DNA of 45,652 nucleotides. Source: an uncultured Ruminiclostridium sp. GTDB taxonomy: Bacteria; Bacillota; Clostridia; Oscillospirales; Ruminococcaceae. The notes beneath the pieces were generated by a model. That model ran no database searches. It was given only the letters and a program-made list of their open reading frames with translations, and was not told the DNA's origin. Both the position numbers and the translations under genes were made by a program. Of this stretch, positions 16,645 to 24,133 are shown piece by piece (position 1 is the stretch's first letter; every line of letters begins with the position of its first letter). The stretch is taken from assembly GCA_944388385.1 (NCBI GenBank), contig CALXIO010000019.1:1-45652 (forward strand), read 5' to 3'.

Positions 16645-18704
16645 TATATATCAAGATCCTTTACATATTTTGCATTGGCTTCAATAAACTCTCTTCTGGG
16701 CTCAACCTTATCACCCATAAGAATTGAGAAAATTTCATCTGCTCTTGCCGCATCCTCCATAGTAACCTTAAGCATGGTTCTTGTGGAGGGGTCCATGGTG
16801 GTTTCCCATAACTGCTCAGGGTCCATTTCACCAAGACCTTTATATCTTTGTACATCAACCTTATCATTGTTAGGTCCTGCAAGCTCAGCTATAAACTGAT
16901 CTCTTTCCTCATCGCTGAAGGCATATCTTACCTTCTTACCTCTCCAGACCTTAAACAAGGGAGGCTGTGCAAGATATACATGACCCTCCTCAATAAGAGG
17001 TCTCATGAAGCGGAAGAAGAAGGTAAGCAAAAGTGTTCTGATATGGCTTCCGTCTACATCCGCATCCGCCATAATAACCACTCTGCCGTAACGCAGCTTC
17101 TTTATATCAAATTCTTCTCCGATACCTGTGCCTAAGGCCTTTACTACCGTAAGTAATTTCTCACTGGAATAAACCTTATTTACCCTTGCCTTTTCTACAT
17201 TAAGGGTTTTACCCCAAAGAGGAAGAATCGCCTGGAATCGTCTGTCACGGCCGGATTTCGCACTACCGCCTGCAGAGTCACCCTCTACGATATAGACTTC
17301 AGTCTTTTCAGGATCTGTATCTGAGCAATCCGCTAACTTACCCGGAAGTCCCATACCGTCGGAAACTGACTTTCTCTTGGCCTCCATAGCCCTCTTAGCC
17401 GCATCTCTTGCTTCCTGGGCTGCTATACATTTCTGGGCTACTGTGGCTATTGTATCGGGATGCTCTTCAAAATAATATGTCAGCTTTTCTGTGGTTATCT
17501 TATATACAACAGGACCCACCTCGGGATTACCCAGCTTGCCCTTTGTCTGTCCCTCAAATTCACACTCCGGCAATTTAACGGAAATAACCGCATTTATAGC
17601 CTCTCTTATAGCCTCACCGCTTAAGGGAACAAACTCCTTAACCTCGTCATTTTTCTTCTTTGACTTCTTGTTGTTATTGGCCTGCTGTTCCTTATAAGCC
17701 TTTACAAAGTCATTTATTACCTTAGTAAGGGCCTTCTTAAAGGAAACCTCATGGGTACCGCCGTCCACAGTGTGAATGTTATTTGCAAAGGAACGGAAGG
17801 TTTCGCTGTTGAAATCGGTGTTATACTGGAATGCAATTTCCACAGAAATTTCATCTAACAATCCCTCAATATAAATTACATCCGGGTGAAGTGCCTGTGC
17901 TCCTCTTTTCTTCTGAAGCCATTCAACATAGCTTATAATACCGCCCTCATACATAAGATCGTCATATCTGATATTTTCATCATCACGCAGATCCTCTAAG
18001 GTGATATTAAGACCGCCGTTTAAAAAGGCCTGCTCACGAAGTCTGTCAAGGAGAATTTCATAACTGAACTCTGTAGTATGGAATATGCCTGAATCCGGCT
18101 TAAAACGCACCTGAGTGCCTGTTTTGTCGGTTTTTCCGATAACCTTCATCTGCTCAGTGTAATGTCCGCCGTTTTCAAACCTCTGATAGTGAATTTCTCC
18201 GTCCTTATATACAGTAAGCTCCAGCCATTCTGAAAGGGCATTTACAACAGATGCACCAACGCCGTGAAGACCGCCGGAAACCTTATATCCACCACCGCCG
18301 AATTTACCGCCGGCATGAAGGACTGTATAAACTACCGTTGCAGCGGATATTTTTTCCTTAGGGTGAATACCTGTAGGAATACCACGGCCGTTATCTGTTA
18401 CTTCAATAACATTTCCGGGCAGAATTTTAACCTCTATCTTTGAGCAATAGCCTGCTAATGCCTCATCAATAGAGTTATCCACAATTTCATATACAAGGTG
18501 ATGTAAACCGCTTTCACCGGTAGAGCCGATATACATACCGGGACGCTTTCTTACAGCCTCAAGTCCCTCTAATATCTGAATATCCTCAGCATTATATTCA
18601 TGATCTACCTGGGTATTCATTTCAATATCTTTAATTTTACCGTCGATAATTACTTCTTCCTCTTCGGTGATTTCTTCATTGTTTTTTTCAAGATTTTCAG
18701 CCAT
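16644..18704 (-). CDS. gyrB: DNA gyrase subunit B
   Basis: ATPase subunit of gyrase. The 686-residue product has a GHKL ATPase domain (EIVDNSIDEALAG, TDNGRGIP, GGLHGVGASVVNALS), the transducer domain, the Toprim domain with EGDSAGGSAKSGRDR (around residue 473) and DADVDGSHIRTLL, and the C-terminal RYKGLGEMDPEQLWETTMDP. An insert of about 25 residues rich in Lys and Asn (KAYKEQQANNNKKSKKKNDE) lies in the transducer region and looks like a flexible loop. Ribosome binding site GAAAGGAA. A consensus-like promoter lies 50 bases upstream. Confidence 0.97.
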   Translation of the reverse strand: MAENLEKNNEEITEEEEVIIDGKIKDIEMNTQVDHEYNAEDIQILEGLEAVRKRPGMYIGSTGESGLHHLVYEIVDNSIDEALAGYCSKIEVKILPGNVIEVTDNGRGIPTGIHPKEKISAATVVYTVLHAGGKFGGGGYKVSGGLHGVGASVVNALSEWLELTVYKDGEIHYQRFENGGHYTEQMKVIGKTDKTGTQVRFKPDSGIFHTTEFSYEILLDRLREQAFLNGGLNITLEDLRDDENIRYDDLMYEGGIISYVEWLQKKRGAQALHPDVIYIEGLLDEISVEIAFQYNTDFNSETFRSFANNIHTVDGGTHEVSFKKALTKVINDFVKAYKEQQANNNKKSKKKNDEVKEFVPLSGEAIREAINAVISVKLPECEFEGQTKGKLGNPEVGPVVYKITTEKLTYYFEEHPDTIATVAQKCIAAQEARDAAKRAMEAKRKSVSDGMGLPGKLADCSDTDPEKTEVYIVEGDSAGGSAKSGRDRRFQAILPLWGKTLNVEKARVNKVYSSEKLLTVVKALGTGIGEEFDIKKLRYGRVVIMADADVDGSHIRTLLLTFFFRFMRPLIEEGHVYLAQPPLFKVWRGKKVRYAFSDEERDQFIAELAGPNNDKVDVQRYKGLGEMDPEQLWETTMDPSTRTMLKVTMEDAARADEIFSILMGDKVEPRREFIEANAKYVKDLDI

Positions 18705-18753
18705 AATTTTTCCTTTCGGTAATTGAGCACATTCTTCTCATAATACTATGTTT

Positions 18754-18782
18754 ATTATATCACATTTAACTCAAAAAGTCAA
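18754..18782 (-). promoter_or_regulatory. gyrB promoter
   Basis: On the minus strand −35 TTGACT (18782–18777), 17-bp spacer, −10 TATAAT (18759–18754). The gyrB ATG is 50 bases downstream. Confidence 0.85.
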
Positions 18783-19169
18783 ACAAAATAGCGGTATTAA
18801 AGGAAATTTTTTGTACTTGACAAGGGGTTTTCAGTGCCGATTTTTCATATAAAATTCAAGTGGGAATTTACAGGTAATCTGACACCGAAATCAAGCCGAA
18901 AAATGGGAAAATTTTTACTTAGTGGGGGGTGTGGGGGACACTTTTTATTTTTTTGGGAGCTGAGGAACAATGCACAATTTAAAGGGGCGGTGTGCCATAT
19001 TTAATTCTGCACAGGTGCGGAGGAAATTGCGGTCATCTGTTAAGGGGCGGTGCTCCCATTTATTATTTTAAGTGCGGACGGAATAACACACATTCACAAG
19101 GGGTTATGCGCCCTGATTATTCTGCACTTGTGCAGAGGGGCAACCACATCCCCCCTTACCCCCCTCCCC
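18783..19169. other. Gene-free stretch upstream of gyrB with degenerate repeats
   Basis: AT-rich to about 18960, then three degenerate copies of a roughly 60–70-bp module, recognised by (A)AGGGG(C/T)GGTG or TTATGCGCCC words near 18982, 19041 and 19098. No open frame with a plausible start and ribosome binding site. Confidence 0.5.
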
Positions 19170-19350
19170 GCGTCGTCGCAAAGTCCGTTCATGCTCGGGG
19201 CGGACGGCAAGCGTCCACCCCTCACATCACTCCCTTGCTCCTCCTTTTCGGCAAAAAGGCACGCAAAAGTCGCCTGTTCGGTTGTAAACGCCCTCACGAC
19301 GGCTTTGTTTTGCTACCACCTTTTTGCCGTTTGCGTGCTGTCGCACGCTT
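19170..19350 (+). repeat. R1 dispersed repeat, copy B
   Basis: About 180 bp, nearly identical to 28381–28560 and to the inverse of 2323–2502. It is followed by the G5/C5 palindrome, one 43-bp double-hairpin unit (about 19405–19448) and R2 copy B, the same order of parts as at 2.5–2.9 kb. Confidence 0.85.
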
Positions 19351-19445
19351 TTTGTGGGGCTAGCGCCCTGCGACCCCTTTAAGGGGGTAAACCCCCTTAA
19401 AACCCCCGGACGCGCTGTCGCACGCTTTGGGGGTAAACCCCCAAA

Positions 19446-19628
19446 CCCCCTTCATTTGTGCAGTGCTCCTAACTCATTAAAGCCATACTTAGGTTCTGCT
19501 TCAGGACCCCCTCTTTAAACTTGTTGTGCGCCCCTTTACAAGTCGCAGGGCTTGTTCTCAAACTAAGATAGTTTTATCGGACTTGCGCCCACTTCTCCTA
19601 TATGGTTAAGTTTATTTTGCGTACCGCT
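19446..19628. repeat. R2 dispersed repeat, copy B
   Basis: About 183 bp, aligned almost without gaps to 2748–2929 and 26156–26325. The variable stretch lies in the middle, just after AACTAAGATAG. Confidence 0.85.
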
Positions 19629-20233
19629 AATCTTTTACAGTTGCAAGCCATTATCCCCACCCCCTCACCCCCTCCCCTCGGGAGGGGGTCTATATTTATC
19701 ACCCTGTGCGAATAACCCTTTGTTTAAAAAATGCGGAAAGCCCCCTTAAATCCCTGTTGTATTTAAATTCGTGCGACAATTTAAATTTGTTCTCTACCTA
19801 AATTAAAAGGGGTGTGGGGCGAAGCCCCACAAAAAAGCGTGCGTAAGCACGCAACAACTAAAATCCCCCCTCCCGAGGGGAGGGGGGCAAGGGGGGTGGG
19901 GTTGCCCCTCTGAACAAGTGCAGAAAAAACAGAACGCACCGCCATTTAACAAGGCGAATTTCCGCCCCCACCCAAAAAAATCAACGGTACACCCCACCCC
20001 TTAACGGGGGTTTTAAGGGGGTTTACCCCCTTAAGCGGTCGCAGGGCGGCAGCCCCGATTTTTCCCCCTCCCGAGGGGAGGGGGGCAAGGGGGGTGGGGT
20101 TACCAGACAGCAGTCGAAAATAATAAAAGGGTACGCATAGCCCCTTTATTGTATAAACACCCCAAGCAAAAATTAAAAGCCTTGCAAGTTTATAAGTTGC
20201 AAGGCTCACTCAAATTTTAATATTTTCTCCTAT
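19629..20233. repeat. Mosaic of R3-like and palindromic repeats
   Basis: Contains one R3-like unit (about 19629–19705), an AT-rich spacer, then two inverse-oriented units at about 19808–19930 and 20000–20150 with the CCCTCCCGAGGGGAGGG hairpin. The segment from about 19808 (GTGGGGCGAAGCCCCAC, then a GCGTGC/GCACGC hairpin) is shared with 28570–28660. A hairpin GCCTTGCAA/TTGCAAGGC followed by T-rich sequence on the minus strand lies at about 20180–20205 and could stop transcription. No gene is seen. Confidence 0.6.
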
Positions 20234-20289
20234 AAAAAAACGACCCGAAGTGGTACGCTTCATAATGAGAGGCGTGTCGGGTTCTGTTG
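20234..20289 (-). ncRNA. Candidate orphan small RNA ending in a long terminator hairpin
   Basis: On the minus strand −35 TTGATT (20323–20318), a 17-bp spacer and −10 TATAAT (20300–20295) predict a start near 20288. About 55 bases later the transcript would end in seven T (20240–20234). It would fold as one long stem-loop: AACCCGA/TCGGGT outside (20282–20277 with 20248–20243) and ACGCCTC/GAAGCGT inside with one G·T pair (20275–20269 with 20261–20255). It is not followed by a convincing gene, so a free small RNA or the remnant of an attenuated leader are both possible. No Rfam family was recognised. Confidence 0.5.
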
Positions 20290-20294
20290 ATGTT

Positions 20295-20323
20295 ATTATA
20301 TCATATCCTATAACAAAAATCAA
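20295..20323 (-). promoter_or_regulatory. Promoter of the candidate small RNA
   Basis: TTGATT–17 bp–TATAAT on the minus strand. It lies 135 bases downstream of the remB stop and does not serve remB. Confidence 0.65.
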
Positions 20324-20422
20324 TAACTTAACAATGAAAATTTAAAATTCTTTTTTAAATTTTATACATTTGGTTAAATCCTCAAAATATATTCCAATCA
20401 GTATCTAAAAATACCCACCTTA

Positions 20423-20449
20423 CAGTATAATATAATATAGATTATACTG
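20423..20449 (-). terminator. AT-rich hairpin after remB, weak terminator
   Basis: CAGTATAAT (20423–20431) pairs with ATTATACTG (20441–20449), a perfect 9-bp stem eight bases after the remB stop. Only a short T-run (GGGTATTTTT) follows on the minus strand. Confidence 0.4.
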
Positions 20450-20456
20450 AAAGTAT

Positions 20457-20702
20457 TTAAATTTTATCCTCTGAAAATCGCTTTTTTATTGTGGCTGCCG
20501 ATACATTGGTTATATATACCATATTGTCAGTCACTACAAATGCCTTCGGCATTTCGTATGAGGTGTAGTATATTCTTCCCTTCTTTTGAAGCAGCTTTAA
20601 ATAGTCATTTACCGATTTGTTTACCGAGGTCTTTTCTATGTCAAATATGCCGATTATATTCTTCTTTAAAAGACTTATCTCTCCGCCTATGTGTATATAC
20701 AT
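20457..20702 (-). CDS. remB: RemB-like protein (DUF370, YaaB)
   Basis: Small protein of the DUF370 family, which includes the DNA-binding matrix regulator RemA; in Bacillus the RemB/YaaB member sits between recF and gyrB as here. The ATG at 20702 gives 81 residues starting MYIHIGG, the usual start of YaaB, and GGTGAGAGGG provides the ribosome binding site; a GTG four codons upstream is less likely. The family core is visible as IVGIFDIEKTSV-like sequence at about 17–28 (NIIGIFDIEKT). It overlaps or abuts the end of recF and is the last gene of the dnaA-side operon before the repeat mosaic. Confidence 0.85.
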   Translation of the reverse strand: MYIHIGGEISLLKKNIIGIFDIEKTSVNKSVNDYLKLLQKKGRIYYTSYEMPKAFVVTDNMVYITNVSAATIKKRFSEDKI

Positions 20703-20710
20703 TTTCCCTC

Positions 20711-21832
20711 TCACCTTTCGGTAAATTCACCATTCGCCACGTTCCAGACCTTGCCCTTGTTAAGCTCCTTTAAATCATCAATATTACAGCAAGTAATAAA
20801 TAACTGTGAATTTACAATATGATTAAGAATAAACTGTCTTCTTTTGCCGTCAAGCTCGCTTAAAACATCATCAAGTATCATTATGGGGGTTTCTTCCCTT
20901 AGCCTTATAATTTCCGCTTCAGCTAACTTTAATACAAGGGCAATACTTCTCTGTTGTCCCTGACTGCCGAATTCCCTTGCATCCATGCCGTTTATATAAA
21001 AATATACATCATCCCTGTGAACTCCGGAAACAGCATACCTCATTTTAAGTTCCTTGTCAAAGTCGCTGTTTATTTTTTCAAGATATTTATCCCTTAATGA
21101 GGAAATATCCGAGGCTTTAAGATCCCTTCTGTCAAATACGCTGGAATAATACTCAGGTATCAATTCTTCCCCACCGGATAACTCAGAATACAGCTTCTTT
21201 GATACCTTTTCCAAAATCTCAAAATATTTAAGCCTGCCGTAGGTAACATTAAGCCCCTCATTTGCAAGCACACTGTTCCAGCTTTCAATCTGACCTTTTA
21301 TATACTCAATGTCACTTTTATAATCTACATCAGAGAGTATAATATTCTTATTTTTTAACGCTTTGTTATATTCTGACAGCTTTTTTAAATGAACAGGAGT
21401 CTGCATCATAGCCACGCTGTCAAGATAATCCCGCCTTAACTCAGGCTTACCCTTAATTAAATTAAGATGATCCGGAATAAATACCACATACTTTAAAATG
21501 CCGTATAATTCCATGGCGCTTTTAACAGGAATATTATTATACTTTATCTCCCTTTTTCCGCCCTGCATTATAAAGCTGATGGTATTTTCAGAAAGGTGGG
21601 CGGTCTTGAAATTCATCACAATTTCACAGACTGCATTTTCATTATCAAAGGGTATAATATTGGTCTGCTTGCCGTTTTTAAAGGAAGGACCCATACAAAG
21701 TGCAATAGCCTCACAAAGATTGGTTTTACCCTGAGCATTATTACCGCAGAAAATATTCATCCCGGGATGAAATGAAAATTCCTGTTCTTTTATATTTCTG
21801 AAATTTTTAACATAAAGCCTTGTTATTTCCAT
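20711..21832 (-). CDS. recF: DNA replication and repair protein RecF
   Basis: SMC-like ATPase that helps load RecA at gaps and restart forks. The 373-residue product has Walker A GNNAQGKT (30–37), the ABC-type signature region FGSQGQQRSIALVLKLAE and Walker B IMILDDVLSELD near the C-terminus. Its start is separated from the stop of the upstream S4-domain gene by one base (TAAAATG), so translation is coupled. The order dnaA–dnaN–S4–recF–remB matches that of many Firmicutes. Confidence 0.96.
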   Translation of the reverse strand: MEITRLYVKNFRNIKEQEFSFHPGMNIFCGNNAQGKTNLCEAIALCMGPSFKNGKQTNIIPFDNENAVCEIVMNFKTAHLSENTISFIMQGGKREIKYNNIPVKSAMELYGILKYVVFIPDHLNLIKGKPELRRDYLDSVAMMQTPVHLKKLSEYNKALKNKNIILSDVDYKSDIEYIKGQIESWNSVLANEGLNVTYGRLKYFEILEKVSKKLYSELSGGEELIPEYYSSVFDRRDLKASDISSLRDKYLEKINSDFDKELKMRYAVSGVHRDDVYFYINGMDAREFGSQGQQRSIALVLKLAEAEIIRLREETPIMILDDVLSELDGKRRQFILNHIVNSQLFITCCNIDDLKELNKGKVWNVANGEFTER

Positions 21833-21833
21833 T

Positions 21834-22049
21834 TTATTCTTCTATTACGCATAAAAGCTCAATATCTTCAATAACAACCTTATCATTATTAAAAAGCTTT
21901 TTTCCCCTCATGGTGCATACTTCACCGTTTACGGAAACATAACCGTTCTGTATAGCCAGCTTAGCCTCTCCCCCGGTTTCAACAGCCCCGGAGAATTTAA
22001 GAAACTGCTCTAACTTTATAAAAGGGGGATTTATTCTTATTTCTGTCAT
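21834..22049 (-). CDS. yaaA: S4-domain RNA-binding protein YaaA
   Basis: 71-residue protein made of one S4-like RNA-binding fold (LEQFLKFSGAVETGGEAKLAIQNGYVSVNGE, then RGKKL). It is the small protein regularly found between dnaN and recF in Firmicutes; a role in ribosome assembly or RNA binding is inferred from the fold. Ribosome binding site GAAGGGAT. It starts two bases after the stop of the upstream membrane protein gene. Confidence 0.92.
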   Translation of the reverse strand: MTEIRINPPFIKLEQFLKFSGAVETGGEAKLAIQNGYVSVNGEVCTMRGKKLFNNDKVVIEDIELLCVIEE

Positions 22050-22051
22050 AA

Positions 22052-22576
22052 TTATCCCTTCTCATATTCAATTTCCTGCAATTTTCCGTTTTCATCGGAA
22101 AGATACAGATATAATTTATCACCGATTAAACGATATGCCATTTTGTAATATTCATAGGCTTCATCAGCTCCTACCTTTAAAGCAATAACATCCTCACCCT
22201 CAAGAATATATTCACTTTTCTGACCGCCTATTGAAATATATTCTTCGGTTATATACATAGTCTGGTTTCCTGAAATCCAGGTGCCTATGATGGTATTATC
22301 ACTTGTGCTTGAATCAAGCTGCTCTTTGCCCTGATTAAATATCACCGCCAGCACAATTACACCTATAAGCAGAAGAACAAAAACAACAATACCGATAATA
22401 AGAGGGACCTTTGATTTTTTTCTTGCGGCATAGGTTCCGTCATGCTTAATTAAAAAATCCACTATATCAAAATTTTCATTTGGATATTTACTTTTGGGAA
22501 TTACTTTTTCGTTTTTCTCCTTATTGGGATTGTCAAAAAATTCTTCCAGTTCTTTTTTATTATCGGTATTATTCAT
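22052..22576 (-). CDS. Membrane-anchored protein of unknown function between dnaN and yaaA
   Basis: 174 residues, family not recognised. A charged cytoplasmic N-terminus (about 1–55) is followed by one strong membrane helix (about 57–82, VPLIIGIVVFVLLLIGVIVLAVIF) and an external domain of about 90 residues. That domain begins IIGTWISGNQTMYITEEYISI and has alternating β-strand character, like the small β-barrel 'GTW' domains found in many secreted Firmicutes proteins. It is co-directional with dnaN and yaaA with gaps of ten and two bases, so it is part of the dnaA–dnaN–recF operon. This position is not occupied in Bacillus. Confidence 0.72.
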   Translation of the reverse strand: MNNTDNKKELEEFFDNPNKEKNEKVIPKSKYPNENFDIVDFLIKHDGTYAARKKSKVPLIIGIVVFVLLLIGVIVLAVIFNQGKEQLDSSTSDNTIIGTWISGNQTMYITEEYISIGGQKSEYILEGEDVIALKVGADEAYEYYKMAYRLIGDKLYLYLSDENGKLQEIEYEKG

Positions 22577-22585
22577 ATCATCACC

Positions 22586-23698
22586 TTATATTCTCTTACT
22601 TCTGTTATTGGGAGCGATAAGTGCCCAGGTATTTTCATTATCAACAGGTCTTATAAGGAAGCTTCTCATTCTTGAAGAAACACCTACCCTTATTTTATCG
22701 GCATTTATATTTCTTAAAGCCTCCATTAAAAATCTTCCGTTAAAGGAAATTTCCAGCTTTTCATTGTCATACTCAGCAGGAATAGTCTGATCCACTTCGC
22801 CGTTGGCGGTGGAGCAGTAAATATTAAGGCTGTTATTCTCAAAGGTAAGATCAACTGATGCCTTGCAATTATCACTAAGGAAAATAAAGGTCTTATCTAC
22901 ACCTGCAATAAAATCCTCGGTGGATAATACGGCAGAATAAAATTCGTCATTTTCGTCTCTTATCTTTTCATAGTCTGAAAATTCCCCTTCAATGAGCTTA
23001 GAAAAAATGGAATAATCCCCTATTTTAAAGATACTCTGATTTCTGTCTACTGCAATAGTAACCTTCTTTTCTTCATCATCACTTAAAACCTTAACAAGTT
23101 TACCTAAGGTTTTACCGGGAACTATAAATTCAAAATCCTCATGCACAAGCTCTTCTCTTCTTGCGGCAATTCTGAACTTATCCGTGGATACAAGATTTAA
23201 TTTATTATCCTTTATATGGAAATAAGTACCTGTAAATGAGGGCTTAATATCAATTGAGGAAACAGCATAGCTTGTCTGCTTTATCATTCCCTTTAAAAGT
23301 CCCTCGGAAATTTCAAAGCTTTCACCTCTTGTTATCTGGGGAAGCTTGGGATATTCCTTACTTTCAATGCCGGGAATTTTAATTGTAGTACGGCTGTTTG
23401 AAATAAAAAGGTAATTATTACCCTTTTCTTCAATAAGAATATCTCCGTCCTCCATTTTAGAAACAGCGCTGCAAAGTCTTGTGCTGTTTACCACAAGCTC
23501 ACCGTCTGTGCTGTCCTTTACCGGAATTGAACATCTTATACCTATTTCAAGGTCATATCCCGTAAGGGTAAGAACATTATTCTCCACATTAAGCAAAATG
23601 CCCTGAAGTATATTTATTGTGGATTTTGATGCGGCAGCCTGTGCCACTGTAGAAAGAACCTTAAAAAGCTCTGACTTATTTACTGTTAGCTTTAACAT
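22586..23698 (-). CDS. dnaN: DNA polymerase III β sliding clamp
   Basis: Ring-shaped processivity factor for replicative polymerase. The 370-residue product is of normal length with three clamp folds: MLKLTVNKSELFKVLSTVAQAA at the start, MIKQTSYAVSSIDIKPSFTG opening the second fold, and a C-terminal region rich in the clamp pattern (NGRFLMEALRNINADKIRVGVSSRMRSFLIRP). The ribosome binding site GAAAGGAAAAT precedes ATG. It is separated from dnaA by 435 bases holding the origin-like region, so it may have its own promoter; I could not identify one with confidence. Confidence 0.97.
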   Translation of the reverse strand: MLKLTVNKSELFKVLSTVAQAAASKSTINILQGILLNVENNVLTLTGYDLEIGIRCSIPVKDSTDGELVVNSTRLCSAVSKMEDGDILIEEKGNNYLFISNSRTTIKIPGIESKEYPKLPQITRGESFEISEGLLKGMIKQTSYAVSSIDIKPSFTGTYFHIKDNKLNLVSTDKFRIAARREELVHEDFEFIVPGKTLGKLVKVLSDDEEKKVTIAVDRNQSIFKIGDYSIFSKLIEGEFSDYEKIRDENDEFYSAVLSTEDFIAGVDKTFIFLSDNCKASVDLTFENNSLNIYCSTANGEVDQTIPAEYDNEKLEISFNGRFLMEALRNINADKIRVGVSSRMRSFLIRPVDNENTWALIAPNNRSKRI

Positions 23699-23831
23699 GA
23701 CTTATTTTCCTTTCATTATATAATACGCAATTTATTTGCTATATTAAATTTATGGTAAACATTTTGTTACCCTTGCTTTGGTTTGCTTTTTCAACATTGA
23801 TAAGCGTCAGCTTAAGTTTCCCGCAGGGAAA

Positions 23832-23859
23832 CATAATATAATATAATATAATATTTTTT
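23832..23859. repeat. ATAAT pentamer tract, candidate DNA unwinding element
   Basis: Four tandem ATAAT pentamers followed by ATTTTTT, 28 bp of pure A/T next to the triplet block. Confidence 0.7.
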
Positions 23860-24073
23860 GTGGTGGTGGTAGTAGGGGGTAGCGAAACTGTGGAAAACCG
23901 GAAATTTCCTTTTACAATGGGAAATTCTTAAATAGTACCATGTTGAAAACAGGTTTATTTTATGTGAAGTGCTGTTAAATATTATTTAACACCTTCAACC
24001 AACTTTCCACCAAAAAACTTTTAACAGCTTTTCCACATATTTCAACGGTGAAAACTGCAATAACCTGTTGAAA

Positions 24074-24092
24074 GTTATCTTCATAAGATAAC
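24074..24092. other. Perfect hairpin beyond the dnaA stop
   Basis: GTTATCTT-cat-AAGATAAC, an 8-bp perfect stem. A second hairpin (AGCC-CACCG/CGGTG-AGGCT, about 24095–24125) lies between it and dnaA, without a T-run after it on the minus strand. Together they may weakly end or slow dnaA transcription before the origin. Confidence 0.45.
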
Positions 24093-24133
24093 ATCAGCCC
24101 CACCGGAGAAAAAATCGGTGAGGCTTTAAGCTG

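Larger units (their letters stand above)
23699..24133. other. oriC: oriC-like region between dnaA and dnaN
   Basis: Holds seven DnaA-box-like nonamers: 23788–23796, 23889–23897, 23941–23949, 24003–24011, 24029–24037, 24039–24047 and 24066–24074. Two (23889, 24029) read TTTTCCACA, one mismatch from the classical TTATCCACA; the rest are TTTCAACN or CTTTCCACC variants. Reading the minus strand from the box at 23897–23889, a C5 run (23880–23875), DnaA-trio-like triplets CTA CTA CCA CCA CCA (23875–23861) and a tandem TATAA tract (about 23859–23832) follow in order. This is the order of the B. subtilis basal unwinding system, so strand opening is predicted at about 23830–23875. Confidence 0.72.

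Noticed and set aside
19094..19297. Frame beginning MRAFTT that stays open in all three R1 copies
   Set aside because: The copies are nearly identical DNA, so an open frame in all is not independent evidence. The start codon is GTG without a Shine–Dalgarno site, and the complementary strand is open as well.
19946..20209. 87-codon frame downstream of the candidate small RNA, preceded by AGGAG
   Set aside because: It runs through the repeat mosaic and a terminator-like hairpin, starts with GTG, and its product resembles other spurious repeat translations.
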